64,000 nt of DNA from Schaalia sp. Marseille-Q2122 (GCF_903645355.1 NZ_CAHJXR010000003.1:403698-467697); one strand, 5' to 3'. Positions 1-9,162 are shown, counted from the stretch's first letter. Program-made: numbers and translations. The notes: generated by a model not told the origin, from the sequence alone.

Positions 1-1747
1 GCTCAACGGCAAACCACTGGAAGCCCCTGGCAGGCAGTGCAATCTCCAGCGCGCCGTCCTCGCCGAGGCTACTCGACACCGCGCGGGCGCCTTCGCCAAC
101 AGAAAGGAGGGGGCGCACTGCGGACGCATCCCACTCACCCACACTCAGGCGGCCAGCGACGGCCTCGTCAGCAAGGTTCGCCACGCACACCAGCACCTCC
201 CCAGCGGGCCTGCCAGCAGCAGCGTCAGCATCAGTGCCACTATCCTTCCCCCGGCGCAGGTAGGCCAGTATGCGCTCATCCCCAGCATCGATCAACTCAA
301 AATCGCCCGTACCGAGCACAGGATGCTGACGGCGCACAGCCAACATGCCACGCAGGGTGTGCAAGAAAGAGGCAGGATCAGCTAGGGCGTCGGCGACATT
401 GCGCTGCGCATACCCCTCGGCCTCGATCAGCGGCAAGCTCAGGCGTGAAGCGTCGCTCACAGCAGAAAAACCCATATTCGCACTCGAATCCCACTGCATG
501 GGGGTGCGCACAGCATCACGATCCGCCAGCCAGATATTCTCACCCATCAACACCTCATCGCCGTAGTACAGGCAAGGCGAGCCCGGCAAGGACAACAGCA
601 GCGCGTGGGCGAGCTCAATCTCCGCCCGCGAATCCCCCAAGAGGGAGGCCAGGCGGCGGCGGATGCCGACATTGGCGCGCATACGAGGCTCAGGCGCATA
701 CCAGCCGTACATGAGGGCGCGCTCCTCGTCACTGACCATCTCCAACGTCAACTCATCGTGGTTGCGTAAGAAGGTGCCCCACTGGCCGTGGGCAGGAATC
801 GAGGGCGTTTCAGCTAGGACCTGGCGGATGGAACGAGGCGATCCCTCCCGAAGTGACAGGTAGATGCGCGGCATGATGGGGAAGTGGAAGCACATGGTGC
901 ATTCGGGACGCTCCTCAGTGCCGAAGAACTCCACCACCTCCTCGGGCATCTGGTTGGCCTCAGCAATGGTGATGACACCGGGATACTCGGCGTCAAGGAG
1001 GGCGCGAATGCGGGCAATAATGTCATGGGTGCCCGGCAGGTTTTCACAATTCGTGCCCTCACGCTCAATGAGGTAGGGGATGGCGTCGAGGCGGAAACCG
1101 TCAACTCCGCGTTCGGCCCAAAAACGAATGAGGTCAGCGACGGCTTCAAACACGGCTGGCTCGTCATAGTTGAGGTCAGGCTGGTGGGAGAAGAAACGAT
1201 GCCAGTAGTACTGGCCGCGCACCTCGTCAAAGCTCCAGTTGGAATCCTCCGTGTCAACAAAGATGATGCGCGTCTGGTCGTAGCCCCTATCGTCATCGGC
1301 CCACACGTAGAAGTTGCCGTAGGGCCCATCGGGGTCGGTACGGGAGGCCTGGAACCACGGGTGGGCGTCGGAGGTGTGGTTGAGCACCAGGTCAATGACC
1401 ACGCGAATTCCGCGGGCGTGGGCTGCCTCAACGAGGGCGTCGAAGTCGTCCAGTGTGCCATAGCGCGGGTCAACCGCCGTGTAGTCGGCAATGTCGTAGC
1501 CGCCATCACGCAGGGGCGAGGGGTAGAAGGGTGGGATCCAGATGGCATCAACCCCGAGCCACGCCAGGTAGTCCAGGCGTGAGGACAGGCCCGGGAAGTC
1601 GCCAAAACCATCGCCATTGGAATCGGCGTAAGCACGCAGGAGGACCTCGTAAAACACCGCCGTGCGGAACCACTCCGTGTCAGGGGTGCAGCCGGTGCGT
1701 TCGCTGCTGTGCGCGGAGTAGGGGAGAGCAGGAATGCCGGGGATCAT
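1..1747 (-). CDS. treS: Trehalose synthase (maltose alpha-D-glucosyltransferase), GH13, 3' end cut by window edge
   Basis: The enzyme isomerises maltose to trehalose in the cytoplasm. The reading frame starts at ATG 1747 after an AAAGGC-type ribosome site and stays open to base 1, giving 582 visible residues, close to the usual TreS length. The start of the barrel reads AVFYEVLLRAYADSNGDG and is followed by LRDGGYDI, both typical of TreS. The GH13 catalytic residues are visible: nucleophile Asp about 221 in GFRLDAIPYL, acid/base Glu about 263 in TIAEANQ, and an NHDE motif near 329. GENIWLADRDAVRTPMQW further on is also TreS-like. It sits 16 bp after the LacI-type gene on the same strand, so the two may be co-transcribed. 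A plain alpha-glucosidase is the alternative, but the TreS motifs argue against it. Confidence 0.88.
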   Translation of the reverse strand, partial: MIPGIPALPYSAHSSERTGCTPDTEWFRTAVFYEVLLRAYADSNGDGFGDFPGLSSRLDYLAWLGVDAIWIPPFYPSPLRDGGYDIADYTAVDPRYGTLDDFDALVEAAHARGIRVVIDLVLNHTSDAHPWFQASRTDPDGPYGNFYVWADDDRGYDQTRIIFVDTEDSNWSFDEVRGQYYWHRFFSHQPDLNYDEPAVFEAVADLIRFWAERGVDGFRLDAIPYLIEREGTNCENLPGTHDIIARIRALLDAEYPGVITIAEANQMPEEVVEFFGTEERPECTMCFHFPIMPRIYLSLREGSPRSIRQVLAETPSIPAHGQWGTFLRNHDELTLEMVSDEERALMYGWYAPEPRMRANVGIRRRLASLLGDSRAEIELAHALLLSLPGSPCLYYGDEVLMGENIWLADRDAVRTPMQWDSSANMGFSAVSDASRLSLPLIEAEGYAQRNVADALADPASFLHTLRGMLAVRRQHPVLGTGDFELIDAGDERILAYLRRGKDSGTDADAAAGRPAGEVLVCVANLADEAVAGRLSVGEWDASAVRPLLSVGEGARAVSSSLGEDGALEIALPARGFQWFAVE

Positions 1748-1763
1748 CGTCTGCCTTTCAGGC

Positions 1764-2792
1764 TTAGGCCGTTGCGCGGCGGATGAGGGTGACGGGGAGG
1801 GTCAGGGAGGGAACGACAGTATCGGGGGACTCGAAGCGAGAAACGAGGGAACGTACCGCCCACTCACCGGTGGCACGTAGGGGCTGATGGACGGTGGTCA
1901 GGCCAATTAATTCAGCGAAGGGAGCGTCATCGAAGCCAATAATGGCCAGCTCATCAGGGACGCGAATACCGAGGTTGGTGGCGGCGGTCAGGCAGGTGGT
2001 GGCAATACGGTCGGTAGCGGCAAAGATCCCATCGAAACTACCCGCAGACAGGAAGGCTTCAATGTCGGCCAGAGCCTCCGAGACTTCCTTTCCCACAATC
2101 AGGATGTGGTCGTCGGGCAGCTCCACTCCGTTTATCCGGAGGGCTTTAGTGAAACCGCGTTCACGTTTAAGGGAGGCGGAATCAAAGTCGGGGCGAGACT
2201 GCGCCATACCGATGTAAGCAAGTCTCTCGCGCTCATTTTCAGCCAAATGGCGGCCGGCAATCACGCCACCGATCTCATCATCAATGGTGAGCGAGGGGAA
2301 TCCCTCGTGGGTGGTGTCGACGAGGACGGTGGGCAGGTGGGCAAGGAGTGCTTGGGCGACGTGGTCAGAAAACTCGATCCCCATAATGATGAGCCCATCG
2401 ACCGTGTCCAGGGCGGGCAGAGTCTCTAAAACGGAGGAGGACTCCTCATTGGAAATTGCGTCAAAGACAGTGACATCAATGCCTTTGGCAGTGCACTCGC
2501 GCAAGATGCCGTTAAGGCGCTCCGAGAAGGACTGGTGAGTGGAAAAAGGAGCAATGACGCCGATAGAGCGTAGGGCTTTGGTGGCGCGTCGGGATGCATC
2601 AGAACGAGGTCGGAAGCCCGTGGCTTGGATGGCTTCAAGGACGCGGCGGCGGGTGGCCTCGGCAACGCGATGAGGGGTGTTGAGAGTCTTGGAGACGGTG
2701 GAAATGGAGACCCCTGCTTTGTCGGCGACATCGTAGATCGTGGGACGCGCGCCGTTGCCTGTGGAGCCTCTGCTGAGGGAACTTTTACTCAC
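1764..2792 (-). CDS. LacI-family transcriptional regulator
   Basis: This 342-residue protein has the LacI architecture. An N-terminal helix-turn-helix (TIYDVADKAGVSISTVSKTLN, about residues 18-38) is followed by a periplasmic-binding-protein-like sensor domain ending in DELAIIGFDDAPFAELI and TTVHQPLRATGEWAV. The start is GTG 2792, chosen because GGAGG lies just upstream and the HTH falls at the normal distance. It is divergent from the alpha-glucoside transporter remnant and upstream of treS, so it is probably the local repressor responding to an alpha-glucoside such as maltose or trehalose (inference from context). A candidate operator lies 65 bp upstream of its start. The gene looks intact although the transporter it probably controlled is broken. 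Confidence 0.9.
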   Translation of the reverse strand: MSKSSLSRGSTGNGARPTIYDVADKAGVSISTVSKTLNTPHRVAEATRRRVLEAIQATGFRPRSDASRRATKALRSIGVIAPFSTHQSFSERLNGILRECTAKGIDVTVFDAISNEESSSVLETLPALDTVDGLIIMGIEFSDHVAQALLAHLPTVLVDTTHEGFPSLTIDDEIGGVIAGRHLAENERERLAYIGMAQSRPDFDSASLKRERGFTKALRINGVELPDDHILIVGKEVSEALADIEAFLSAGSFDGIFAATDRIATTCLTAATNLGIRVPDELAIIGFDDAPFAELIGLTTVHQPLRATGEWAVRSLVSRFESPDTVVPSLTLPVTLIRRATA

Positions 2793-2856
2793 GGAACCTC
2801 CATTGGTGATGGCGACGCGTCATTACGTCGGCGGCTTGTGGCTCCAGCCTACCGAT

Positions 2857-2870
2857 GGAAAGTGCTTTCC
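2857..2870. promoter_or_regulatory. Candidate LacI-type operator
   Basis: GGAAAG-TG-CTTTCC is a near-perfect palindrome with a two-base centre, resembling operators of maltose/alpha-glucoside LacI-family repressors. It lies between the divergent regulator and aglE remnant. Further half-sites GCGCTTTC (2941-2948) and GCACTTTC (2956-2963) occur nearer the aglE start. The assignment rests on motif shape and position only. Confidence 0.5.
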
Positions 2871-2991
2871 GAAAGTAGTTACCGAATTGTTTCTGGCTAT
2901 CGGTTGAGATAACAGGAAAAGAGGGCAAGAATCTAAATTAGCGCTTTCTGCGATGCACTTTCATTCGACTTCAAGGACGAAGGGAATCGAA

Positions 2992-4364
2992 ATGAACAAG
3001 TCCACCCACATCCTCCCGGCTACAGCCCTCGCCCTCATCCTCACCCTCACCGCCTGCGCACCAGCCACCACCGAAAACGCTGAAGCCGCAGAATCCGTCC
3101 AATCCACCATTAAAGAAAGCCCCTTCTACCAGCCCGCCTACGACAAAGCCGCAGCCATCGCAGAAGGAAAAACCTCTCCGGACAACTCACGATCCTGGGA
3201 TCCCTCGGCGGTGAAGAACTCGACCGCTACAAGAGCCTCTACCAGCCATTCGTCGACGCGACCGGCATTGAAATCGCCTTCGAATCCACCCGCGACATGA
3301 ACTCCGTCCTCCAAACCCGCGTCGACGGCAACAACCCACCCGACATCGTCACCTCAGCCCAAGTTGGCCAACTCACCGAACTCGTCGCCAACGGTGACGT
3401 CCTCCCCCTCACCGACCTCGTCAGCGCAGAAGCGCTCACCCACTACCCCGACTCCGTCCTCGACATTGTCAAAAAAGACTCCACGCCCTACGCGCTCATG
3501 CACGCCTCAGTGCTCAAGGGCCTCGTCTACTACAACCCCTCTCACTACGACGGCCCCACCGACCCTAAAACCTGGGCAGAACTGACCGCCTGGACCACCG
3601 CCACAGCCAAAGAAGGCCACACCCCCTGGTGCATCGCCCTCGAATCAGGCTCAGCATCAGGCTGGCCCGCCACCGGCTGGATCGAAGAACTCTTCCTCAC
3701 CAGCGCAGGCGCAGACGCCTACGACAAATGGACCCGCGATGAAATCTCCTGGACCTCCCAGGAAATGAAAACCGCGTGGGAAACCTTCGGAGCTGTCGCC
3801 GCCAACGAAGACATGGTCAACGGCGGACCCGTTGCCGCCATCTCCACCAACTTCATCAAGGGCCTGCTCCCCATGTGGTCAGACCCGCCCCGCTGCTCCC
3901 TCGCCATGCAAGCAGACTGGCTGCCCGCCACCGTCTCCACCCGCGTGGAAGGCATCGAAGTAGGAAAAACCATTGACTTCTTCATCGCCCCACCCGTCAA
4001 GCCAGAAAACGAAGGCCTCATCGAAATCTCCGGCAATATCCTCGCCGCCTTCAAAGACAGCCCCGAAGTGCGCGCCTTCATGGAATACATGGCCTCCCCC
4101 GAAGCGCAAAACCTCGTCGCCCAAACCGGCCTCTGGCTCCCCACCAACAGCGCCGTAGCCGACGATGCCTTCCCCAGCCCCGACCGCCTCGCCCAAGCCC
4201 AGATCATCAAGGAATCCACAGGTGTCTTCTTCGACGCCTCTGACACCATGCCCTCGGCAGAAAACGAAGCATTCTGGGCCGCCACACTCGAATACGTCGA
4301 CGACCCCACCCAACTCGACACCATCCTTGCCGACCTCGAAAAGATTCGCCTCACGAATCGCTGA
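2992..4364 (+). pseudogene. AglE-like alpha-glucoside ABC transporter binding lipoprotein, frameshifted
   Basis: The frame from ATG 2992 begins with a lipoprotein signal peptide (MNKSTHILPATALALILT, then LTACAP with the lipobox Cys). Reading switches from this frame to the next at about 3166-3171, inside an A5 tract (GAAGGAAAAACC). Adding one A restores continuity into GQLTILGSLGGEELDRYKS, and the second frame runs to the stop at 4364. The joined product, about 457 residues, is a family-1 solute-binding protein with C-terminal motifs such as ALFxDSPEVRAFMEYMASPEAQ. It would capture an alpha-glucoside outside the membrane for the permease that follows. As written, the gene encodes only a truncated lipoprotein. 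The shift may be a true mutation or a homopolymer sequencing error. Confidence 0.8.
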
Positions 4365-4399
4365 TTGACCCGCCCCGCACTGAAGAAAGGTCTTGACGG

Positions 4400-5373
4400 A
4401 TGTCGCCACTGCTCACCGCCCTCATCGCCGGCGTGTCAATCCCTATCGGGATCCTCCTCTACCTCCTCGCCGGTGAAGCCCTCCTCAAAAAGCAGGCACC
4501 AGCGGCGGACGCACCATCCGCGTCGCCCTCTGGCTCGCCCCCGCCCTCGTCCTGCTCACCCTCACCCTCGTCTACCCCCTCGTCTCCACCATCATCCTCT
4601 CCTTCAAAGACGCCAGGGGAGAAGCCTTCGTCGCCCTCGCCAACTACGTGGACATCTTCACCCGCTCCGAAACCCTCATCGCGGTACGCAACAACCTCCT
4701 GTGGATCTTCGTCTACACCGTATTCGTCACCGCCATCGGCCTCGTCGTCGCCACACTCTCAGACCGCGTCGGCTACGAAAAACTCGTCCGCACCATCGTC
4801 GTCCTCCCCACCGCGATCTCCTTCGTCGGCGCAGGCGTCATCTGGAGCTTCATGTACGCCTACGAGCCGCCCGGCCTGCCCCAAACAGGAACGGTCAACG
4901 CGCTACTCACCGGCCTGCTCCCCTCGGTTGACCCCATCGCCTGGCTAGCCGACAAAACCACCGTCAACGGCGCACTCATCTTCATCGGCCTGTGGATGAG
5001 CGTCGGCCTGGCCTCCGTCATCCTCTCCGCCGCCGTCAAATCCGTCCCCTGGGCCTCCATCGACGGCGCCACCGACCTGCAATCCTTCTGGAAGATCGGC
5101 ATCCCCCTAGCCGCTCCGGCGCTCGCAGCCGTCGGCGTCTTCCAATTCATGTGGGTGTGGAATGACCTGCTCGTCTCATTGATCTTCCTTGGCGGAGCCC
5201 CCGACGTTGCGCCCCTGACCGTGGCCGTGTCCTCCCTGCTGAACTCGCGCGGCGAAGGCTGGGAAGTGCTCACGGCAGCGGCCTTCATCCTCATGATCGT
5301 GCCGATCATCGTCTTCTTCGCCCTGCAACGCTACTTCGTACGCGGCCTGACCGCAGGAGCCGTGAAATCGTGA
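4400..5373 (+). pseudogene. AglF/AglG-like sugar permease: frameshifted and internally fused
   Basis: ATG 4400 follows an AAAGG site and encodes MSPLLTALIAGVSIPIGILL, the usual AglF start. The frame is lost in an A5 tract near 4488; one extra A restores KKAGTSGGRTIRVALWLAPAL and the rest of an AglF-like permease (NNLLWIFVYT, AISFVGAGVIWSFMYAYEP). After GLWMSVGLASVILSAAVKSVP the sequence changes to that of the partner permease AglG: IDGATDLQSFWKIGIPLAAPALAA, then FQFMWVWNDLLVSLIFLGG and a YFVRGLTAGAVK-like end. The cytoplasmic EAA loop is the probable join, with the AglF tail and AglG front missing. Two permeases normally form the channel, so transport is probably lost. The family comparison is from memory. 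Confidence 0.75.
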
Positions 5374-6710
5374 GCGGAGAAGGTATCGGTGGTACGGGAG
5401 GTGCCGGCTCGGGACCTGCTGGAGGTGCTGGCTCGGGACCTGCTGGAGGTGCTGGCTCGGGACCTGCTGGAGCTGCTGGTAGTGGCCACGTAGAAACCGG
5501 CCACGTAGGCGTCGCCTCCGACACCACCCCGCTGACCAGCCCACACTCCGCGAGTGGTCACAATGTGCCGAGGGAAGGGGAAAAGGACCTTCCTGCTCAC
5601 CAGGGCCGTGATGCCCAGAGCGCCCAATCAACCACACACCTGCCGCTGACCAGTCCATACTCCGCGAGTGGTCACAATGTGCTGGGGGAAGAAGGTGGGG
5701 AAGTTCTGCGGGCCAGCCCGGATGAGCCGGAGCTCAGCACCCAACTCAACGAGGCCACCCGCGCGTGGATCCTCGCCTGCAGAGAAGAAAGCACGCCCCT
5801 CGACCCCGCCGCGCCCATCCCCCTCCAACGCGCACACCAGCACGCCATCAGCGAACGAATCTTTGCCCGCATCAACCCAGGCATGCCCGACGGCCTCGAC
5901 TGGGAGGAACACACCACCACCAGCGGAGTACCCCTCCTGCTGTGCCAACCACGGCGGAAACCTCGCCAAACTGAAGAATCTGCAGACGAGAACCCGAACC
6001 TGCGGCCAGTCCTGCTCTACAACCACGGCGGTGGATTCTGGCAGGGAAGCGCGGGGGCAACCCTCGACCGCGTCCTCGTTGCGCGGCGGGCCCTCGACCT
6101 GGGGGCGCTTGTCGTCAGCGTCGACTACCGCCTGTCGCCCGAGGCCACCTTCCCCGCCGCCCTCGACGATATTGACGAGGCCGTCGCGTGGATCCACGTT
6201 CACGCCCAGGAACTGAGGGTGGATGCGTCAACGCTCGTCATTGATGGGATATCCGCGGGAGCCTCCATCGCGATGGCGACCTGCCTGCGCGCTGCGGGGC
6301 AGGGGAGGAAGAACGCGGCCGGCCTCGTCCTTGAGGTGCCGATTGGAGACATGCGGAACGAGGCACTGTGGGTTGGCAAGCACGCCGCGCTGAACGGCTT
6401 GGAGGAGCTTCCAGCGATGTACCGCATGTATGCGGGGGCTGAACCTTTGGACAACCCACTGCTCTCCCCCGTGCTGGCCACGTCTTTTGCTGGGATGCCG
6501 CCCACTCACGTCATGACCGCCGAGTACGATCCGCTGCGCGATGCAGGGGAGGAGTTGGCGCGCCTCATGCGAGTGGCGGGAGTGAGCGTCACTGGCACCC
6601 GTCACTTGGGAGCCTTGCACGGCTCATCAGGGCTGGCAGGTATCGAGCCGGTTTCCCAAGCTTGGCATGATGATGTCTGCGCGGCGGTGCGTAGGATGCA
6701 AACACGCTAG
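5370..6710 (+). CDS. Alpha/beta hydrolase (HSL-type esterase family) with repeat-built N-terminal extension
   Basis: The core, from about residue 118 to 446, is an alpha/beta-hydrolase-3 fold. Visible are the oxyanion motif LLYNHGGGFWQGS, the nucleophile motif GISAGAS, an Asp in EYDPLRDAGEEL and a His in LGALHGSS. It is likely a cytoplasmic esterase or lipase; the substrate is unknown. Start GTG 5370 overlaps the permease stop by 4 bp, so translation is probably coupled. The first ~117 residues are odd: three and a half 8-residue Gly/Ala/Ser/Pro repeats, then two copies of an LTSPxSASGHNV segment that contains the left arm of the window's palindrome family. GTG 5679 is an alternative start that would remove all of this. 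The fold is secure, the start is not. Confidence 0.78.
   Translation: MSGEGIGGTGGAGSGPAGGAGSGPAGGAGSGPAGAAGSGHVETGHVGVASDTTPLTSPHSASGHNVPREGEKDLPAHQGRDAQSAQSTTHLPLTSPYSASGHNVLGEEGGEVLRASPDEPELSTQLNEATRAWILACREESTPLDPAAPIPLQRAHQHAISERIFARINPGMPDGLDWEEHTTTSGVPLLLCQPRRKPRQTEESADENPNLRPVLLYNHGGGFWQGSAGATLDRVLVARRALDLGALVVSVDYRLSPEATFPAALDDIDEAVAWIHVHAQELRVDASTLVIDGISAGASIAMATCLRAAGQGRKNAAGLVLEVPIGDMRNEALWVGKHAALNGLEELPAMYRMYAGAEPLDNPLLSPVLATSFAGMPPTHVMTAEYDPLRDAGEELARLMRVAGVSVTGTRHLGALHGSSGLAGIEPVSQAWHDDVCAAVRRMQTR
5397..5485 (+). repeat. 24-bp in-frame tandem repeat, 3.7 copies
   Basis: Units start at 5397, 5421, 5445 and 5469 (the last is partial and diverged). Units 2 and 3 are identical and unit 1 differs by one base. 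Each encodes GGAGSGPA, so copy-number change would keep the frame of the hydrolase. Confidence 0.9.
5532..5568 (+). repeat. Partial palindromic element (left arm only), copy A
   Basis: The left arm CCGCGAGTGGTC is at 5548-5559 but no GACCACTCGCGG follows. A CTGACCAG remnant precedes it. The same segment recurs 114 bp downstream, which is 38 codons in frame. Confidence 0.65.
5646..5682 (+). repeat. Partial palindromic element (left arm only), copy B
   Basis: Almost identical to the segment at 5532-5568, with two base differences. It contains CCGCGAGTGGTC and encodes SASGHNV in the hydrolase N-terminus. Confidence 0.65.
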
Positions 6711-6730
6711 CCCCGCCCGCCCCCATTTTT

Positions 6731-6764
6731 CCGCGAGTGGTCGCATAGAACCGACCACTCGCGG
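6731..6764. repeat. Palindromic element, full copy, centre GCATAGAACC
   Basis: Perfect 12-bp arms with flanking T5 and A4 that extend the stem. It begins 21 bp after the hydrolase stop. Confidence 0.93.
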
Positions 6765-6954
6765 AAAACGCTGGCCACGGGCATACGGGGTAGGGACAGC
6801 CAACTGTCTTTCACTCCACCACCGGACCTGCCGGGTAGACTCAACCCCTGAACGTGCTCAAGAACCTGATCCAGAGCCTGGCACCGATCCCCAATCTGGC
6901 CACCAAACTGGCCGCTGCTCGGACCACTTGACGTATAAGAAGGAGGGCCACTCC

Positions 6955-7407
6955 ATGGCCGAAACCCCCTACCCAACAGCACGCCCCGTCAATGAGGAAG
7001 AAGAAGCCCTCATTGAAAGCGCGCAGCAGATGATCGACGCAGCCACAGACACCACCCAGCTTGACGAGGACGGCATTCACACGATGGGTGCGGCTGTTCG
7101 CAGCGCAGACGGGCGCATCTTCACCGGTGTCAACCTCTACCATTTCACCGGCGGCCCATGCGCAGAACTCGTCGCACTAGGCGCTGCCCGTGCTGCCTGT
7201 GCCTTCGAAGTCACTCACATTGTGGCCGTTGGCAACCACGGACGAGGAGTATGCGCTCCCTGTGGCAAGGATCGGCAAGTCTTCATCGACTACTACCCAC
7301 ACCTGCGCGTGATCCTGCCCGGCCCGGACGGGCCAGTGAGCGTCCTCGCTACAGATCTACTCCCAGGCGCCTACCGTGTGAGTACTGCAGTCACCACCGA
7401 GAGCTGA
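6955..7407 (+). CDS. Cytidine-deaminase-fold protein
   Basis: ATG 6955 follows a strong AAGGAGG site. The 150-residue product has the zinc-binding signature of the cytidine/blasticidin-S deaminase family: GGPCAELVALGAA (first zinc ligand Cys plus the proton-shuttling Glu) and VCAPCGKDRQV (the PCxxC pair of Cys ligands). It probably deaminates a free nucleoside or nucleoside analogue in the cytoplasm. The first ligand is Cys, as in Cdd-type enzymes and unlike TadA. Cdd for pyrimidine salvage and a blasticidin-type deaminase are both possible. It is flanked on both sides by copies of the palindrome, with no obvious operon partner. Confidence 0.82.
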   Translation: MAETPYPTARPVNEEEEALIESAQQMIDAATDTTQLDEDGIHTMGAAVRSADGRIFTGVNLYHFTGGPCAELVALGAARAACAFEVTHIVAVGNHGRGVCAPCGKDRQVFIDYYPHLRVILPGPDGPVSVLATDLLPGAYRVSTAVTTES

Positions 7408-7424
7408 ACTCCTCCTCACTAATA

Positions 7425-7458
7425 CCGCGAGTGGTCGCATAGAACCGACCACTCGCGG
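7425..7458. repeat. Palindromic element, full copy, centre GCATAGAACC
   Basis: Perfect 12-bp arms and a centre identical to the copy at 6731. It begins 18 bp after the deaminase stop and is followed by A6. Confidence 0.93.
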
Positions 7459-7467
7459 AAAAAATAT

Positions 7468-7499
7468 GTGGTGGAGCCGGAAAATTCCGGCTCCACCAC
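7468..7499 (-). terminator. Rho-independent terminator for the secreted nuclease gene
   Basis: A 15-bp perfect inverted repeat (GTGGTGGAGCCGGAA with its complement, 2-nt loop) lies 77 bp past the nuclease stop. On the minus strand it is followed by CACATATTTTTT, a U-rich tail. It could also stop the convergent deaminase transcript. Confidence 0.75.
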
Positions 7500-7575
7500 A
7501 CTGCTTCAACGCGCCTCACGATCCATCACCGCCGAACTATCCAGCGGCAACGGCCTCGTCAAACGCGAAACGCCA

Positions 7576-9162
7576 CTACTGGCCGCGACGCTTCAGGAAC
7601 ACCAACAGCACGCCCACCAGCACAAGCACGCCACCGCCCAGAAGCACCCAGGTCAGGCCAGAAGCGCCAGTGGCAGCCAACTTCTCCGAAGTCTTCTTCG
7701 ACGGAGCGTCAGCAGTCTTCCCCTGAGGAGCAGAAGGAGTCTTTGTCTTTGAGGAGGCAGCATCATCCGCCTTCGGAGGAACAACCGTTGCTGGAGGCGT
7801 CGGCTGCACGGGAGGCGTCGGCTGGCCCGGCGCCACCGGAGGAGCCGGGGGAGTAGTGGGAGCCGGAGGAGTAGGGGGCGTCGGCGACGTGGTTGGAGGC
7901 ACCGTCTGATCCGCGCTCGCGGGGAACCTCATCCGCACCCACACCGCGCGGTGGTCCGAGGTTGGGAAGGGCTGACGCTCACCCGTCTGAGGATTCTTAT
8001 CCAGGCCGGTCAGACGGAAGAGCTCATCCTCACGAGTCGGCCAGAACACGCGGGCCTCCTCCACGAAGACACCGCGGTTGGGAAGCACGTAGTCCACGCG
8101 CAGATTGCCGGTGCGGCCATCACTGAAATCAGCGGTGTCATACTTCGGGTCACCCTTGTGGGTGGCGTTGGCCTCGCCCTGCAGAGCCTGCTCTTGCGGG
8201 CCGCCCTCAGAAGTGGGCAAAGTGTCGAGCACACGCGGGTTGCCCAGCAGCTGCATAATGGCGTGCTGATAAGAGTTACCATCAGAAGGATCAGCGTTGT
8301 AATCACCCAGGATCACAAAATTCGCATCCTGCGCCAGCGTGCCAGTCCCGCCCTTATCGTCATAGAGATAGGTGCCAGCCCCTGAAATGTAGTCCGCCCA
8401 CATACGGATCTCATCATGATTGCGTTTCTGATTGCGCATCTCGGGCCCGTCAAAGGCAGGGGGAGTGGGGTGCGCAGCCAAAACGTGCACGATCGTTCCA
8501 TTGACATCCACCGGGATGTCGGCGTGAGTCTTGGACGAGAGCGGGAACTTGGCCAGCTCCTCTACCGAATACCAGGAGGAGCCATCCGCGTTCACCGGCA
8601 GCGCCGCGCCGGGCATATCCTTCCACAAGAAATTCTGGAAGGTCCGCACCTGCTCAGCCTTGATCGGGTACTTCGAATACACGACGAACCCGTACTGGCC
8701 GGGGAACATGCCAAAGCCCCACGCGTCGTTCCCCGGCTTAATCTGCCCGTCATTATCCAGGTCAAAGCCTGAAGGGACGCCCGTGTTCACCGGGCCGGTC
8801 CACATGTAGGGGTAGGTGATGGGCTGAGCGCCGTTATGGCCGACCTCAAGGTAGTTTTTCCGGAAGAGGTCAGCGGCCTTGTGCTCAGTGTCGTAGTCGA
8901 ACTCGTTAATGAGGATGATGTCGGCGTTGATGCGTTGGATGGTTTCCGCTGCGTTTTGCGCCTGGACATTGTCCCCGTTGGCGAGGTGCTCAAGGAGCTC
9001 TCCTTCGCGGGAGCGGTTGAGGCTCGCGTTGAAGGTGGCGACAGTGATTGGGGCCGTCATGGGAGCCGACGAGGAATCCGACGCGAGGGCCGGCGCGCCG
9101 GTCAGCAGGCTCAGGCAGAGCGCTGCCACGCCGCCGCCTGCCGCGACAGTACGAAACGTCAT
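7576..9162 (-). CDS. Secreted, wall-anchored endonuclease/exonuclease/phosphatase-family protein
   Basis: This 528-residue protein starts with a Sec signal (MTFRTVAAGGGVAALCLSLL, then TGAPALA as the likely cleavage region). The EEP domain spans about residues 38-415, with TVATFNASLN at its start, the metal-binding NEFD, LGDYNADPSDGNSY, and the terminal SDHRAVWVRMRF. A Pro/Thr/Ala spacer follows, then a sortase-type tail: LAATG (in place of LPXTG), a hydrophobic helix (LTWVLLGGGVLVLVGVLLVF) and KRRGQ. It is therefore probably attached to peptidoglycan and acts outside the cell, as a DNase or phosphoesterase. The substrate cannot be read from sequence. No sortase gene is in the window. Confidence 0.87.
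   Translation of the reverse strand: MTFRTVAAGGGVAALCLSLLTGAPALASDSSSAPMTAPITVATFNASLNRSREGELLEHLANGDNVQAQNAAETIQRINADIILINEFDYDTEHKAADLFRKNYLEVGHNGAQPITYPYMWTGPVNTGVPSGFDLDNDGQIKPGNDAWGFGMFPGQYGFVVYSKYPIKAEQVRTFQNFLWKDMPGAALPVNADGSSWYSVEELAKFPLSSKTHADIPVDVNGTIVHVLAAHPTPPAFDGPEMRNQKRNHDEIRMWADYISGAGTYLYDDKGGTGTLAQDANFVILGDYNADPSDGNSYQHAIMQLLGNPRVLDTLPTSEGGPQEQALQGEANATHKGDPKYDTADFSDGRTGNLRVDYVLPNRGVFVEEARVFWPTREDELFRLTGLDKNPQTGERQPFPTSDHRAVWVRMRFPASADQTVPPTTSPTPPTPPAPTTPPAPPVAPGQPTPPVQPTPPATVVPPKADDAASSKTKTPSAPQGKTADAPSKKTSEKLAATGASGLTWVLLGGGVLVLVGVLLVFLKRRGQ

Noticed and set aside
814..1635. Minus-strand frame of 273 codons in the treS region
   Set aside because: It is out of frame with the TreS reading, which shows all GH13 motifs and runs off the left edge.
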